From positions 26,094 to 90,093 of the forward strand of contig NZ_JACJTU010000031.1 of the NCBI RefSeq assembly GCF_014698835.1: a DNA stretch of 64,000 nucleotides. Reading direction: 5' to 3'. A program made the position numbers and the translations under genes. Below the pieces are notes generated by a model that worked only from the letters and a program-made list of their open reading frames with translations, searched no databases and was not told the origin of the DNA. The DNA is from Nostoc paludosum FACHB-159. GTDB lineage: Bacteria; Cyanobacteriota; Cyanobacteriia; Cyanobacteriales; Nostocaceae. This document shows positions 1-9,408 of the stretch, piece after piece; the first letter of the stretch is position 1; each line of letters begins with the position of its first letter.

Positions 1-1561
1 GTTCTAAAAAATTAGAGCTGAGAGAAGATTCAGGAATTTGATTAGATTCAGCTTCTTGCGTTGCCGATGGCAACGCTTTAGCTGAATCTAAGTACAAAAC
101 CTTCATATATGAGGGGGGTGTGTAAATTTTAGGGGTTTGTGACTGTATTGCTTGTTCTGTCTGGGTTTCAAAGTGCAACTCTTCTAACCACGGGTCTGGG
201 ATTTGGGGGTATTTTTCAGGCGCTAAAATCGCTGTGTTGCTTTCTAGAAGGTCATTTACAGGCTGTTTTGATGCGGGATTTTCTTGGTGTTCGGGATGCC
301 ATAGGGGTAGGTATATTGGTTTGTGCAGGGTTGTCTGACTTACTCCTTTGCCATACTGGGCTTTGGATGCGGCTATTATTGCTTGCGCCCGATCGCTTGT
401 CTTTAGCGGAAATGTCCCAGTTTGTTGTAATTGTGCGACAATCGAGCGTATGCGCTCTATTGTTTCTTGTTGACGTTGTTCGTTAGGGTGCAGGTTGATG
501 ATTTTGTTCTCATCTACTCTGCCAAATTGTTCTTTGTAGCTGTTTACCCTTTGTGGTATGCCTGGGTAGGGGGTGTAAAATCCTTCACAGCACTTTGCCC
601 ATTCTTTGGCTCGTTGTTCGATTTCGTGTTGGTGGCGACACCAGTTGACGTACCCAGGAGATTGGCAGGCTGTAATCACCATATAATCTACTAGTGTCTG
701 TCCGCTTAATTGACGAAAGACTAGGCCGTAACGTGCTATGTCTTTGAGCAGTTCGTTTGTCTGCCCTGGCCCAGTCCACCCTTCACTTATACGTTCTTCT
801 AGGTCATGCCGCCATTGCTCGGCTGCATTGCGCTGACGGTAGGGAAATTTTATAATTTTTTTGCTGTTGGCTCGGACTAGTGCTTGGGCTAATGCTTCGT
901 AGTCTTGCCCTTTTGCTGACCAGTCGGCGGCGTTGAGAAAGTCTTCGATGTCGTCTGACCACGGCTCTAGGCAATCGTCGAGTACATAGGAGCCTGTCTG
1001 TAAAGGTAAGCGATGGGCGTTGAAGTTACTGGGGCTGCCTTTGCTGTAGACTTTGCAGTTGGGGAAGATTTCTAGTTCTCCTCCTTTGATTTTGAAGCCT
1101 GCTGCTTCTAGGGCTTGCTGGATGGCGCAGGCTAGGGTGTACGAATGTTGTTTTTCTTCTAGGAAATAATATATATGCAGCCCGCCACTATCGCTTGACT
1201 GTATGGGTATTGGTCGGCATAAGCCGATTTCTTCAAGACTGGCTAGCAGTTGCTGGTATTTTAGTCGGCTGTTTGATGGGTGTAACGGGCTTTTTCTGTC
1301 TAAATCTATTAGTAGGTAGTTGGTTTCTTTGGTAAACCGCAGCCCTAGTAAGACACCGGGGTTTAAGTATTGTTGCCACAGGTTACGCGGCTGTAAGGGG
1401 TAGCGGGTTTCTGTTTGCCATTGTGGGCGTTCACCACTTTTTGGGGTGGGGGCGTAGATGAAGCCCCAGCCGTGATGGAAGTATTCTAAAAACCTTTGTC
1501 CTAGCGGGTCTAATGGCTCTAGGGTAGGTTGTAATGCTTTGTTTACTTTGGCTTTTGCCAT
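1..1561 (-). CDS. Plasmid replication primase-like protein (AEP/prim-pol fold), partial
   Basis: The frame is open from ATG at 1561 through base 1 (520 codons seen), so the C-terminus lies outside the window. A purine-rich GGAGAGAG lies just upstream of the ATG. The N-terminal ~200 residues show three motifs in the order expected of archaeo-eukaryotic primase-like replicases: LLIDLDRKS (D86, D88), SGGLHIYYF (H129) and GGELEIF (E162, E164) followed by a basic stretch. Family knowledge: such proteins prime or initiate replication on many cyanobacterial plasmids. The rest is hydrophilic and not recognised. I infer a plasmid replication role. The motif order supports the fold, but no helicase domain is visible in the part present. 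Confidence 0.6.
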   Translation of the reverse strand, partial: MAKAKVNKALQPTLEPLDPLGQRFLEYFHHGWGFIYAPTPKSGERPQWQTETRYPLQPRNLWQQYLNPGVLLGLRFTKETNYLLIDLDRKSPLHPSNSRLKYQQLLASLEEIGLCRPIPIQSSDSGGLHIYYFLEEKQHSYTLACAIQQALEAAGFKIKGGELEIFPNCKVYSKGSPSNFNAHRLPLQTGSYVLDDCLEPWSDDIEDFLNAADWSAKGQDYEALAQALVRANSKKIIKFPYRQRNAAEQWRHDLEERISEGWTGPGQTNELLKDIARYGLVFRQLSGQTLVDYMVITACQSPGYVNWCRHQHEIEQRAKEWAKCCEGFYTPYPGIPQRVNSYKEQFGRVDENKIINLHPNEQRQQETIERIRSIVAQLQQTGTFPLKTSDRAQAIIAASKAQYGKGVSQTTLHKPIYLPLWHPEHQENPASKQPVNDLLESNTAILAPEKYPQIPDPWLEELHFETQTEQAIQSQTPKIYTPPSYMKVLYLDSAKALPSATQEAESNQIPESSLSSNFLE

Positions 1562-2719
1562 TTTTCTCTCTCCGATGATGATTGGTTCATCGGAGCTACC
1601 CACACTTTTTGGGTTTGGGGTGTGTCTTTCTTGGTCTGGGTTTTGGGTGTGGGGTGTAGTGGAGAATCTTTCCCTACGCTAAACACTTAATACCCTAAGT
1701 CCTTTTTGCTTCTTACACCCTACCCCCTCATTTGGGGCATTCATTAGCGGTGCTTTATTCAAATGTCACCAACGGTTACAAACAAGAAATTTCCCATCGT
1801 TCAAAAATTAATTTTTTGTTAAAAAGGCTCAAATTCTTAGTCTGATACTCTCATGGTCAGTTTTAGAGGGTTGATGTCACCTGATTTAAGTTGCACTAAT
1901 TTTGCCTTTATGACCCAGACATTGCTACATTGAAATTGCTTTAAAAATATTAATTGGCGGTTAGTTGTTACCGCTAGACGCATGTCTGGCGTGTGGGCAG
2001 CTAGCCGATTTCTTTTTTTTACCTACTTGATACAACTTGACTAGCGACTGGTCTAAGCCTTGGCGCTAACTTGTGGATAGTAAACAAAGCAGAAATCAGC
2101 CCTTTGTATTTTTTTAAGGGTGAAAATTATAGTTTTTGATTGAAAAAATCCATTATTCACGACGTTATCCTCTTCTGCGAGGCATCTAGCCGTCAAATCA
2201 TCCCTCAATTATTTTTGGCTCGATAGCTTTTGCCAATACTCCGCTTTAATTCAGAGTGGGGATAAATTGTAGCGGTAGATGCTTTTTTTACTATTTGTCC
2301 AAAAAAAAGCATAAAGTGTCCCGCCCTGTGTGCTAATATTGGCAACAGGTAGGTTACGAGTGGTGAGTCCTCGTTAGTCTGGAACAATTTGGTTAATTGA
2401 CCGGCAAGTCTTATTAGGGCCAAAAATGTTCTACAACGACTCACATCTATTTTGATTATTTGAATATTCTGTTTTGGTCGTTACTACCTCCCTTGTAAAG
2501 ACTAACTGTAGTTTTACGTGCAGACTTACTCTCGCTAGAGTAGCATGAAAAGCGGCTCGACCGTATAAAAACAGATTTGTCTGTCTGGGCTTGTAGGCTT
2601 ACAAAGCATAAAGCGAACATTTAAACAATTACATACAAACGGCGATCGCTCCTTGGTTGGGGCGATCGCTTTTTTAAATAGCCCTCCTGAAATGTTAAGT
2701 AATTTTGAGGGTGTCTTAC
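1562..2719. other. Non-coding stretch, possible plasmid origin region
   Basis: No convincing gene was found here. The stretch lies between the primase-like gene and the XRE gene. It contains an AT-rich part (about 1740-2170), an inverted repeat around GGCGGTTAGTTGTTACCGCT near 1955, and one TGTGGATAG near 2070 that resembles a DnaA box. A 79-codon frame on the minus strand (2205-2444) lacks a ribosome binding site and any recognisable motif. An origin is only an inference from its position beside a replication gene. Confidence 0.25.
2642..2675 (+). terminator. HIP1-based hairpin followed by T6
   Basis: Two GCGATCGC octamers (2642-2649 and 2662-2669) can pair across a 12-nt loop and are followed by six T on the plus strand. 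It sits just past the 3' end of the minus-strand XRE gene. The T-run is on the opposite strand to that gene, so its role as a terminator is uncertain. It may simply be a pair of HIP1 sites. Confidence 0.25.
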
Positions 2720-3049
2720 TCATGCTGCAATCAACCCATTTCTTGTATCTACGTCTTTTGAAGGCATTGAGTTAATTTTGTTTTTGTTGACCTGTTCAAC
2801 TACTTGAAATCCTCTTTGTTCTTTTTCAGAACTTCCTTCTTCGCTGTCGGGTACGCGAACCAGTAGCTCACCAACTTCACATTCCAGAATGCCACATAGC
2901 TTGTCTAGCGTATCCAAAGGTATTGACTTGGCTTTCCCATACTCAATTTTTTGAACATTTGCCAACGACATTTCTAGTCGCCTTGCTAGTTCATTCTGCG
3001 AAATCCCTCTTGCACTTCTAATTTCCTTAAGCTTTATTTCCACAGCCAT
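2720..3049 (-). CDS. XRE-family helix-turn-helix regulator
   Basis: 109 residues. Residues 4-62 form a classic Cro/C1-type HTH: LKEIRSARGISQNELARRLE, then a recognition helix and the dimerisation helix containing LDKLCGILECEVGELL. The C-terminal ~45 residues are polar and probably flexible. It is divergent from the ParM-like gene, and the 365-bp region between them contains short repeated TAGATA and AGTAG motifs that could be its operators. It probably controls plasmid copy or partition genes, but its targets are not shown by the sequence. Confidence 0.75.
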   Translation of the reverse strand: MAVEIKLKEIRSARGISQNELARRLEMSLANVQKIEYGKAKSIPLDTLDKLCGILECEVGELLVRVPDSEEGSSEKEQRGFQVVEQVNKNKINSMPSKDVDTRNGLIAA

Positions 3050-3415
3050 AATTTGAATTCATATAGATACATTAACCTACTTTCAGTAGTCTATCTATTA
3101 ATAGTATTTATTGTAAGCAGCTCAATAGATAACTAACTATCATATAGACAACCATTGCTATACTAACCAACAGTAGGTAAAAATAAGAATAACAAAAGAC
3201 GACCACCCCAATTTTGCTTTCCCTAGCGATTACCTTTTGACTCATGGCTATCAACTAAATCTAGATGTTGCCGATCTAGAAGTGAGCTTGGGGAGCGAGT
3301 GAAAGTATTTATTACTGCTGGCTACTAATAAGAGAACAGTATAACCGACATAGCTACCGTCCAAGGTTAGCAACAGCCAAAAAAGGCTGCTACTAGCTTT
3401 ATTAGGAGATTGCAA
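3050..3415. promoter_or_regulatory. Divergent control region, possible centromere (parC)
   Basis: This region lies between the minus-strand XRE gene and the plus-strand actin-like gene. It holds repeated short motifs: CTACTTTCAGTAG (imperfect palindrome near 3080), several ATAGATA/CTATC segments at 3095-3150, and ACAGTAGGT near 3170. In ParMRC systems the centromere often lies directly upstream of parM. This position and the repeats fit, but no clean iteron array can be seen. Confidence 0.3.
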
Positions 3416-4348
3416 GTGATCAATATTTACTGTGCAGATATCGGTAACTACAGCAGCATCACTGCCTTAAAAGGTGAAAAACCTCGCGTGATGCGCTCAG
3501 TCTTTCAAGACGTGACTTACACCAGTGCCAGAGATTTGGACACTGATAATTCACCCTCTGTCAAATTAGATGATAAGGTTTTAGTCCTCGGAGACCGTGC
3601 TACCAAGCAGAAAAATTCACAAACCGCAGCAGAAAGGGGTAAAGACCTGCCAGAATTCTTTAAACCGTTCACTTTGGCGGGATTGCGGCAGGATTTTGAT
3701 GGTGTTGTCCGCTTTCTCGTCCCAGAACATTCTCAATGGCACGAAGACACAATCAGACGAACTTTAGTTGCAGAGCATCAAATTACCGTCAATGGCACCA
3801 ACTACAGACACCGAATCAAAAACGTTGAATTCTTTCTTGAGACAGATGTGGCTGTAGTTAATGCTTACAGAAACGGCAAGCTGGATATGGATGGCGACAC
3901 ACTTGCTATTGATATCGGTGGTAGCACAACAAATTATGTCGTCATCACCCCATCCTTGGAAGTTCTGACTCGTCGTTCAATTCCCAAAGTAGGTGGTGTT
4001 TCCCTGGCTAACGACATCATCAATAGTGATTTGATGCAGAGTTACGCCAAGCGCGATAACGTTGCTTTTAAAGTGGCGAAGATGATGGACGCTGTTGCTG
4101 ATGGCTCTCTCACCTACGGACGCAAATATGACTTTAGCTCCGTCTTTCCAGGATTGCTAGAAAACTGGTTTAACAATCTGATGGACAGCATCTCTACAGC
4201 TGCTAATGATTACCTTGCAGATGTCACCAACGTAATGTTGATTGGTGGATGTGCAAATTTAGTCCGTCAAAAGCTGAGTTCTAAGCAAGGCTTTTACATT
4301 CCTGTCAATCCACAACTGTCAAACATTCAAGCATTGTTGGCTATGTGA
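3416..4348 (+). CDS. parM: ParM/StbA-like actin-fold ATPase (plasmid segregation)
   Basis: The GTG at 3416 sits 7 nt after AGGAG and is a better start than the TTG at 3410, which is 1 nt from it. The product is 310 residues. Actin-fold nucleotide motifs are visible: the N-terminal CADIGNYSS (phosphate 1), TLAIDIGGSTTNYVV in the middle (phosphate 2) and VMLIGGCANLV near the C-terminus (adenosine loop). ParM-type proteins polymerise into filaments that push plasmid copies apart. The gene is followed after one base by a small coupled gene, as expected for a parMR-type operon. The fold is well supported; the exact subfamily (ParM, Alp or other) is not. Confidence 0.8.
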   Translation: MINIYCADIGNYSSITALKGEKPRVMRSVFQDVTYTSARDLDTDNSPSVKLDDKVLVLGDRATKQKNSQTAAERGKDLPEFFKPFTLAGLRQDFDGVVRFLVPEHSQWHEDTIRRTLVAEHQITVNGTNYRHRIKNVEFFLETDVAVVNAYRNGKLDMDGDTLAIDIGGSTTNYVVITPSLEVLTRRSIPKVGGVSLANDIINSDLMQSYAKRDNVAFKVAKMMDAVADGSLTYGRKYDFSSVFPGLLENWFNNLMDSISTAANDYLADVTNVMLIGGCANLVRQKLSSKQGFYIPVNPQLSNIQALLAM

Positions 4349-4349
4349 A

Positions 4350-4760
4350 ATGCAAGTACGTTTAGCGGCTCAAGTCGCCAGTAAAGTTGAGGGAGTCCGT
4401 CTTTCACTCAACTATTCCAAACTGACTGACACTGTAAATCTGCTATTGGATGCAATCAAACATCAATGGCATCTCAAACTATCATGTTTGCCCCAAACCG
4501 GGACAATTAACCCCAAAGTCAGACTAGATGAACGTCATCAAGCCTGGGTGTCTCAATATGCAATCGAGAGAGGAATTAGCGTCACGTCTGCCACAAATCT
4601 CTTGATTAGTGAATATCTAGCAGGCAATACGATGAATGTTTTGCCTCAGCCTCAAAAAATTGAGACAGAAAATCTTGCATTAACTCCACAAATATCTCCA
4701 CAAGAACAAACGACCGAAAAACTGAAAGGTCAGCTATTAGTTAGGAGTCTTAAGTTATGA
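4350..4760 (+). CDS. Small protein downstream of ParM, candidate ParR-like adaptor
   Basis: 136 residues starting one base after the actin-like gene. The middle segment, with VRLDERHQAWVSQYAIERG and a following helix, resembles a ribbon-helix-helix layout. The tail is rich in Q, E and P. ParR adaptors are small DNA-binding proteins encoded directly after parM, so position and size suggest that role. This is inference, since sequence similarity to known ParR proteins cannot be seen by eye. It ends in an ATGA overlap with the next gene. Confidence 0.45.
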   Translation: MQVRLAAQVASKVEGVRLSLNYSKLTDTVNLLLDAIKHQWHLKLSCLPQTGTINPKVRLDERHQAWVSQYAIERGISVTSATNLLISEYLAGNTMNVLPQPQKIETENLALTPQISPQEQTTEKLKGQLLVRSLKL

Positions 4761-4918
4761 ATCAGACCCGTGTAGTCTTAGACGAAAAGCACATACCATT
4801 AGCCAAGGAAATCATTGAGCAAACAGGAATCAATACATATTCACAACTATTTACCATCCTGTTAGTTAACTACGGAAATACTCTTGTTCGTTCTTTAAAA
4901 GGTGGGAGTGAAAGCTAA
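4757..4918 (+). CDS. 53-residue unknown protein
   Basis: The ATG at 4757 overlaps the previous stop (ATGA), and its TAA overlaps the next ATG (TAATG), so it is translationally coupled on both sides. The protein begins MNQTRVVLDEKHIPLAKEII and looks like a short strand followed by two helices, a possible ribbon-helix-helix or half of one. The tight coupling is the best evidence that it is real. No function is recognised. Confidence 0.5.
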   Translation: MNQTRVVLDEKHIPLAKEIIEQTGINTYSQLFTILLVNYGNTLVRSLKGGSES

Positions 4919-5184
4919 TGCAAAATCTCACTCGCATCCATGATTCAACATTACTGACTCAATCGGGCGTTTATCAAATAGATAGAACTTTGTACCGATA
5001 TCTAGAAAAAACAGGCACAGTCAAAGCACCACAGTATATCTTCCGTCCTCTTTCAGGAGAGAAGAAGAAGGGAGATATCAAGCTGAATCACAAAGCTTTA
5101 ACTACTCGTTGTTATGTCGTAGAAGGCTTATCTACAAACAATTCTGTAGTCAACCAACAATCACAGCAATTGTCATTATTTTGA
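4918..5184 (+). CDS. 88-residue unknown protein
   Basis: It is coupled to the upstream gene by TAATG. The protein is basic in the middle (GEKKKGDIK) and Q/S-rich at the end. No known family is recognised. As the fourth gene of the ParM operon it may be a plasmid-maintenance accessory. A GAGG sits at its end and precedes the next start. Confidence 0.45.
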   Translation: MQNLTRIHDSTLLTQSGVYQIDRTLYRYLEKTGTVKAPQYIFRPLSGEKKKGDIKLNHKALTTRCYVVEGLSTNNSVVNQQSQQLSLF

Positions 5185-5191
5185 GGTAAAT

Positions 5192-5468
5192 ATGAGTCGG
5201 CAATCATTACCTCAATTAATTGTACAAGCCCAACAATTGCTCACACAAATTCATCAACATCCACAATACAAAGCGGGAGCAATTTGATTCTGATGTCACT
5301 TTGGGTGATGTAAATCAGTTTTTCAATACTTTGCAATCGAAATGTCAAATTAAAGGCGATCGTCTCCGACGGGGCGTAGCCCATCGCACCCAAAGACAGC
5401 CAATCAGTAATGCGAATCGCTTTTCTATAGCATCAGGCAACATGTATATAAAGGATCTTACAAGATGA
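5192..5468 (+). pseudogene. Small gene split by a frameshift
   Basis: An ATG at 5192 follows GAGG and opens a 31-codon frame ending at 5287. The coding character then continues in the +1 frame (QFDSDVTLGDVNQFFNTLQ) down to a stop at 5468 that overlaps the next ATG. A shift near 5280 would join the two into one ~91-residue protein. The 3' half contains a dispersed repeat (5358-5392, HIP1 plus GGGGCGTAGCCCATCGC), which may have damaged the gene. A programmed shift is possible but not supported by a slippery site. Confidence 0.4.
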
Positions 5469-5896
5469 GCCACAACATCTTTTTTGCAGCCCTGAACGCG
5501 CTAACTAACAATGGATGCCCCCTGGAACTGGCACAGTCAGCTGCTTCCATTGTGGCTAATGACGATCCCTTAAAACCAAATTTAGGCAGATCCCCTGAAG
5601 ATCAGCAAATTATTCAAGAGACGCTGCCATATTTGCAGAATGAGACTTGGGACTCAACAGGAGCTTATGACAGCTATCAGACCATTGATGATACACCACA
5701 TCCCCTGGCTCACGGGCAGTTTTTAGCTAATTTAGGTGGGTTAGTTCCTGACAATCTGATTTTTGCACTGGCAGAAGGTGAGGATTACCCGTTTCAGGTA
5801 ATGCAGGAATTGGGGATTAGCGAGGATGTGATTGAACGTGCTGAATCCATCCAATCCAGACTGGGTGAGATGAATTATTGGGGTGAAGAGGCATGA
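5465..5896 (+). CDS. 143-residue acidic unknown protein
   Basis: It starts with an ATG that overlaps the upstream TGA and ends in an ATGA overlap with the next gene. The sequence is acidic and mostly helical. It has no signal peptide, membrane segment or recognised motif. It belongs to a run of coupled genes from 5192 to 9142, which suggests one transcription unit with the membrane ATPase at its end. Confidence 0.5.
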   Translation: MSHNIFFAALNALTNNGCPLELAQSAASIVANDDPLKPNLGRSPEDQQIIQETLPYLQNETWDSTGAYDSYQTIDDTPHPLAHGQFLANLGGLVPDNLIFALAEGEDYPFQVMQELGISEDVIERAESIQSRLGEMNYWGEEA

Positions 5897-6018
5897 AAGC
5901 TTTGATTACATTGCTGATGCGAATCTTACCAGATGAGTTGGTAGAAGAAATCAATGCTGTCAGCCTGGATGAGTTGGATAAACGAGGTTTAATTATTTGG
6001 GCAGAGGAGCAAACATGA
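5893..6018 (+). CDS. 41-residue unknown protein
   Basis: The ATG at 5893 overlaps the previous stop, and its TGA overlaps the ATG at 6015. The protein begins MKALITLLMRILPDELVEEI and is a small amphipathic helical peptide. Double overlap is the main support. Function unknown. Confidence 0.4.
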   Translation: MKALITLLMRILPDELVEEINAVSLDELDKRGLIIWAEEQT

Positions 6019-6620
6019 GCAAAACAGTAAAACTCAAGCTGGATGCACCCGTCACATACGCTGCTTTACAGTCCCTAACCAACATCAGCCAAGAAACTAT
6101 ATTCCAAGCACTCGACGGCAACCAGACCGCCGCCGCAGAGGTGGCAGATTTCCGAATCAAACAAACTCAACGCGCCCAAAATGCCAAGGCGGTATTCGGT
6201 AACTTAAACCAAGGGTTGCAAGCAACTGAGACAGTCATGGCAGAAGAAACCCAGTTTCTCACTGCCGCAGGTGCAAGCATTAACAAAATGGCTGATGGTT
6301 GGTCAAAGGTCAGAGTCAGCGATGCGCGTTTGGGCTATGGCCTACAGGAAAAAGTTATTGCATCTGACAACCAGCTAGCCCAAGAACAGTTTCGGCATGG
6401 ACGGACACTCAATCTGCTTGGTGAATCGCACCGCGCCACCCTCAGAGTCATTGAGATTGACGCTACCAAGGCACAATCTCAGGTTTGGCAGCAGGTAAAG
6501 GACAAACAGCAGGGACTTTCACCCGCAGACAAAGCTCAAGAAACTCTCAAAGACATCCACAGACACGGTTCTAACGCCATACGAGGGGTGAAAGGTTTCT
6601 TCAGACGGTTGATTGACTAA
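6015..6620 (+). CDS. 201-residue helical unknown protein
   Basis: I chose the ATG at 6015 because GAGGAG lies at 6004-6009 and the ATG overlaps the preceding TGA; an earlier in-frame start at 5997 has no such site. The protein is predicted to be largely helical and Q/A-rich, with a basic C-terminus (IRGVKGFFRRLID). It has no membrane segment. It may be a structural or adaptor partner of the two membrane proteins that follow, but this is inferred from position only. Confidence 0.5.
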   Translation: MSKTVKLKLDAPVTYAALQSLTNISQETIFQALDGNQTAAAEVADFRIKQTQRAQNAKAVFGNLNQGLQATETVMAEETQFLTAAGASINKMADGWSKVRVSDARLGYGLQEKVIASDNQLAQEQFRHGRTLNLLGESHRATLRVIEIDATKAQSQVWQQVKDKQQGLSPADKAQETLKDIHRHGSNAIRGVKGFFRRLID

Positions 6621-6674
6621 CAAGTAAATTCCCAGGGTTCGCCCCTGGGGATAACTCTTTACAAGGTTTGGCCA

Positions 6675-7241
6675 ATGCTAACCAAAAATCAAAAAACTCC
6701 AATTTATTTTGATGCCGAGATTGTTGACGATTCGCCTACCTCCGTAACTGGGGATGAATACGATAGCGAACAGGTACAACAGGCGATCGCCTCTACTGAC
6801 AGTTCTATCACTATATTTCGTGGTATTGCCCAAGGTGCAGTTTTAGCAGGTTTTCAACTCACGTCAACGCAATCTCTGTATATGGCTGGCAGTGTGGGGC
6901 TGTTCCCTGCCGTTATTGCTGGCTTACCAGTGGGTGCTTCTTTCGCTGCCACCCTCTGCTACTTGCGCTTTGAAAATGGTTTGATTCCCAAAATTACCAA
7001 TCGTCAAAAGTTGGCTATTGGTGTGACTCGCACCGCGATGCTGGCTGCTAGTTCGAGTAAGCTAACCGGGGATGCCCAACAGATGGACTTTGTAGCCCGT
7101 GGCAGTTTCCAAGTATTTACTCAGCAGGTGAGAGAGTTTGAAGGTATTCAGCAACCCAGTCAAAATCATTTTGGCTTCTTGTTGGGCTTTTCCGTATGTG
7201 CAGCCCTGGCACTGTTTTTATTTTTACGGAAAAAGAGATAA
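6675..7241 (+). CDS. 188-residue membrane protein
   Basis: The N-terminal ~50 residues are acidic. Hydrophobic stretches follow, around residues 55-95 (one or two helices, including a Gly-rich segment) and near the C-terminus (FGFLLGFSVCAALALFLFL), which is closed by a basic RKKR. This suggests an inner-membrane protein with a cytosolic N-terminus. Its stop overlaps the ATG of the ATPase gene (TAATG), so the two are probably made together and may form a complex. No family is recognised. Confidence 0.5.
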   Translation: MLTKNQKTPIYFDAEIVDDSPTSVTGDEYDSEQVQQAIASTDSSITIFRGIAQGAVLAGFQLTSTQSLYMAGSVGLFPAVIAGLPVGASFAATLCYLRFENGLIPKITNRQKLAIGVTRTAMLAASSSKLTGDAQQMDFVARGSFQVFTQQVREFEGIQQPSQNHFGFLLGFSVCAALALFLFLRKKR

Positions 7242-9142
7242 TGAAAGATGTTAAACCAGCAGAACTTAATCAGCACTCCTACAGCCTGCCACCGCGTCTA
7301 GGTTTGGCTGTCAAACTGTCTGTGGCGGGTGCTGTAGTTTGTGGCATAGCTGCCCATATCGGCGATGGCATAGCCAAGAAAGACATCTGTTTCTACCCAA
7401 AGTCAGCCAGAATCCACGATGCGCCCATTCAAGCTGGTGAGGGCAACCCAGAAGAACTATTGCTGGGTAAAAAGTATTGTAGGTACGAACAGCGATCGCA
7501 AATCCCAGAACCATATTTGAAGGCTAACCAGTACCGCACCAGCAACCCAAACTATAACCCTTGGGCATTCCTCCAGCATGAAGGCTTGTATGTGTTCCGC
7601 TCACTGCCAGCCGATAACCCGTTTAAGATTCATTTGGGTATTGCAGCGATCGCGTTTGGTGGGATAGGCTTGTGGGCAACCAGTAAGGCACAGAATTATT
7701 TAGCAGATATCAGACCTCATTACCGAGCGACCAAACAGTTTGAAGGTATTAGAGCGTCTTATAGTCTAAAACTTGGTGAGCAACTTTTAAACCTCTCTGG
7801 TAACGAACTGCTTAAATATTTGCGTGGCATCAAAATTGCAGAAGCCAGACAGCAGTTTATAGCCAGCATTACCCCACAACAGCAGACAGCCCTACTCATG
7901 GCAATGTCAGCTGATGATTATTACGAGTTTGGTCACTTGTTAGATGGGGGGCAGAGCTTTGAGAAATTTGAGCCACAGCAACAGCCAGCCGCACAATTAC
8001 CATACAGCACACCCGGAACTGTCCAAGAACAAGTACAACAGTCAACATTTGCACCTCTTGAGGTGCCAACAGGCGATTATCTTCACCCATCAGAGACTGA
8101 AGCACTAACAACATTGCAAATCATAGCCCGTTCTGATGGTTCTACTGCCTTAGTTGCTGCCCCAGGCTCAGGAAAATCCGTTACTCTTGATTACCTGATT
8201 CAAAGGATTCTGGATGATAACAACAGTGCTGATATTTGGGTAATCAGTGCGAAAAATGATAGCTTTTGCGGTTTACGGGACAAAGGTCGAGTAATTGTCT
8301 TCGATCAGGAACAACCAGAATCAGCCAAACGCACAATCGATCGCTTTTACGACTCGTATAAACAACGTAAGCAGTTACCTGAACATAAGCGGGAATCATT
8401 ACCGCCGCTAATACTAATTTTGGACGATTGGTTAGTTATCGCTGACCAACTCAGTAAAACTTACTCAGATTGGAATTATGGAGGTAAATTACTTGATGTT
8501 TTACTGATTGGCAGAGAGTTTAACACCAAATTTTTTGCCTCCCTCCAGTCTTTTAATTTGGCTGCATTGGGTATTGAAAAAATGGATTCTCAAACTCGCC
8601 TGTGCCTCAATTTACTGTTGTTAGGTAACAGGTACATCAAAAATAATAGAGAACAAGAATCTTATGGGGTGCTGGAGTTGATTTTAAATAGGGGTGACAT
8701 TATCCCTGGTAAGCAAGAAAGGGAAGATATTAAATCTAGATACCTTCAAATAAAACCCATATCTTATAAAAATTTACGTCCCATCTTGATTGCTTCTGTG
8801 GGTGGTTTTGTTGTGGCACTGATGCCTAAATTAGCAAAACAGTCTAATTCTATTGCTGATGAAAAGACTTATTTGGATAGAGTTTTCGACTTAGAATTTA
8901 AATTGAGCGATAGCGATCGAGAATCAAAATCTCAACAGCAATTAAGTGAAGTAGCCAACAAAGTTTTAGAATACTTCCAAAATGTTAAAAATAAAGTTCC
9001 CAAGACATTACGTGATTTAAAGAAAGCTGACAGACTCACCAGCTACTCAGAACAAGAATTAATTGCTGGTTTAAAAGAATTAATTCAATTTGAGAAGCTC
9101 AACACTGGTGAAAACAATACTTATTTCTTACCTGATTGGTAA
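7241..9142 (+). CDS. Membrane-anchored P-loop ATPase (FtsK/HerA/VirD4-like)
   Basis: The start is taken as the ATG at 7241 in a TAATG overlap; an earlier frame start at 7196 lies inside the upstream gene. The product is 633 residues. Two hydrophobic segments lie near residues 17-38 and 130-150. Walker A APGSGKS is near residue 306 and Walker B LILILDDW near 390. A C-terminal winged-helix-like region ends the protein. The layout (two N-terminal membrane helices, then a motor domain) resembles DNA-pumping ATPases and conjugative coupling proteins. No relaxase or type IV secretion genes are visible here, so a role in transfer, segregation or plasmid handling is open. Confidence 0.55.
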   Translation: MKDVKPAELNQHSYSLPPRLGLAVKLSVAGAVVCGIAAHIGDGIAKKDICFYPKSARIHDAPIQAGEGNPEELLLGKKYCRYEQRSQIPEPYLKANQYRTSNPNYNPWAFLQHEGLYVFRSLPADNPFKIHLGIAAIAFGGIGLWATSKAQNYLADIRPHYRATKQFEGIRASYSLKLGEQLLNLSGNELLKYLRGIKIAEARQQFIASITPQQQTALLMAMSADDYYEFGHLLDGGQSFEKFEPQQQPAAQLPYSTPGTVQEQVQQSTFAPLEVPTGDYLHPSETEALTTLQIIARSDGSTALVAAPGSGKSVTLDYLIQRILDDNNSADIWVISAKNDSFCGLRDKGRVIVFDQEQPESAKRTIDRFYDSYKQRKQLPEHKRESLPPLILILDDWLVIADQLSKTYSDWNYGGKLLDVLLIGREFNTKFFASLQSFNLAALGIEKMDSQTRLCLNLLLLGNRYIKNNREQESYGVLELILNRGDIIPGKQEREDIKSRYLQIKPISYKNLRPILIASVGGFVVALMPKLAKQSNSIADEKTYLDRVFDLEFKLSDSDRESKSQQQLSEVANKVLEYFQNVKNKVPKTLRDLKKADRLTSYSEQELIAGLKELIQFEKLNTGENNTYFLPDW

Positions 9143-9144
9143 AG

Positions 9145-9292
9145 TATCTGCCGTAGTGCCGTAAATTTTGGAGGCTGCACTCAAGTGGTTTATTGCTCTG
9201 TACGGCACACGTTAAAATCACGGCAAGCCTGATATGGAAAGCATCTTAGCCTACGGCTCCCGTTACGGCACATTGGACACTTACGGCAGATA
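9145..9292. repeat. 148-bp element with inverted ends and TACGGCA motifs
   Basis: The ends are inverted copies: TATCTGCCGTA at 9145-9155 and its complement at 9282-9292. A second inner pair is TGCCGTAA (9157-9164) and TTACGGCA (9263-9270). A further TACGGCAC lies at 9201-9208. The element starts 2 bp after the ATPase stop. It could be a small non-autonomous mobile element, or a protein-binding site such as an iteron or transfer origin. Confidence 0.45.
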
Positions 9293-9408
9293 CCCAGCAT
9301 TAATTAGTTTTAGATAAAAATTTATATTCCTAGACCTTAACCTCTGTGGCTATTGCTATATTTATCGCTAAAAATGCTCAAATAATTCCATTAAGTGAGG
9401 CATGAAAT

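Noticed and set aside
2205..2444. 79-codon minus-strand frame
   Set aside because: No ribosome binding site, no neighbour coupling and no recognisable motif.
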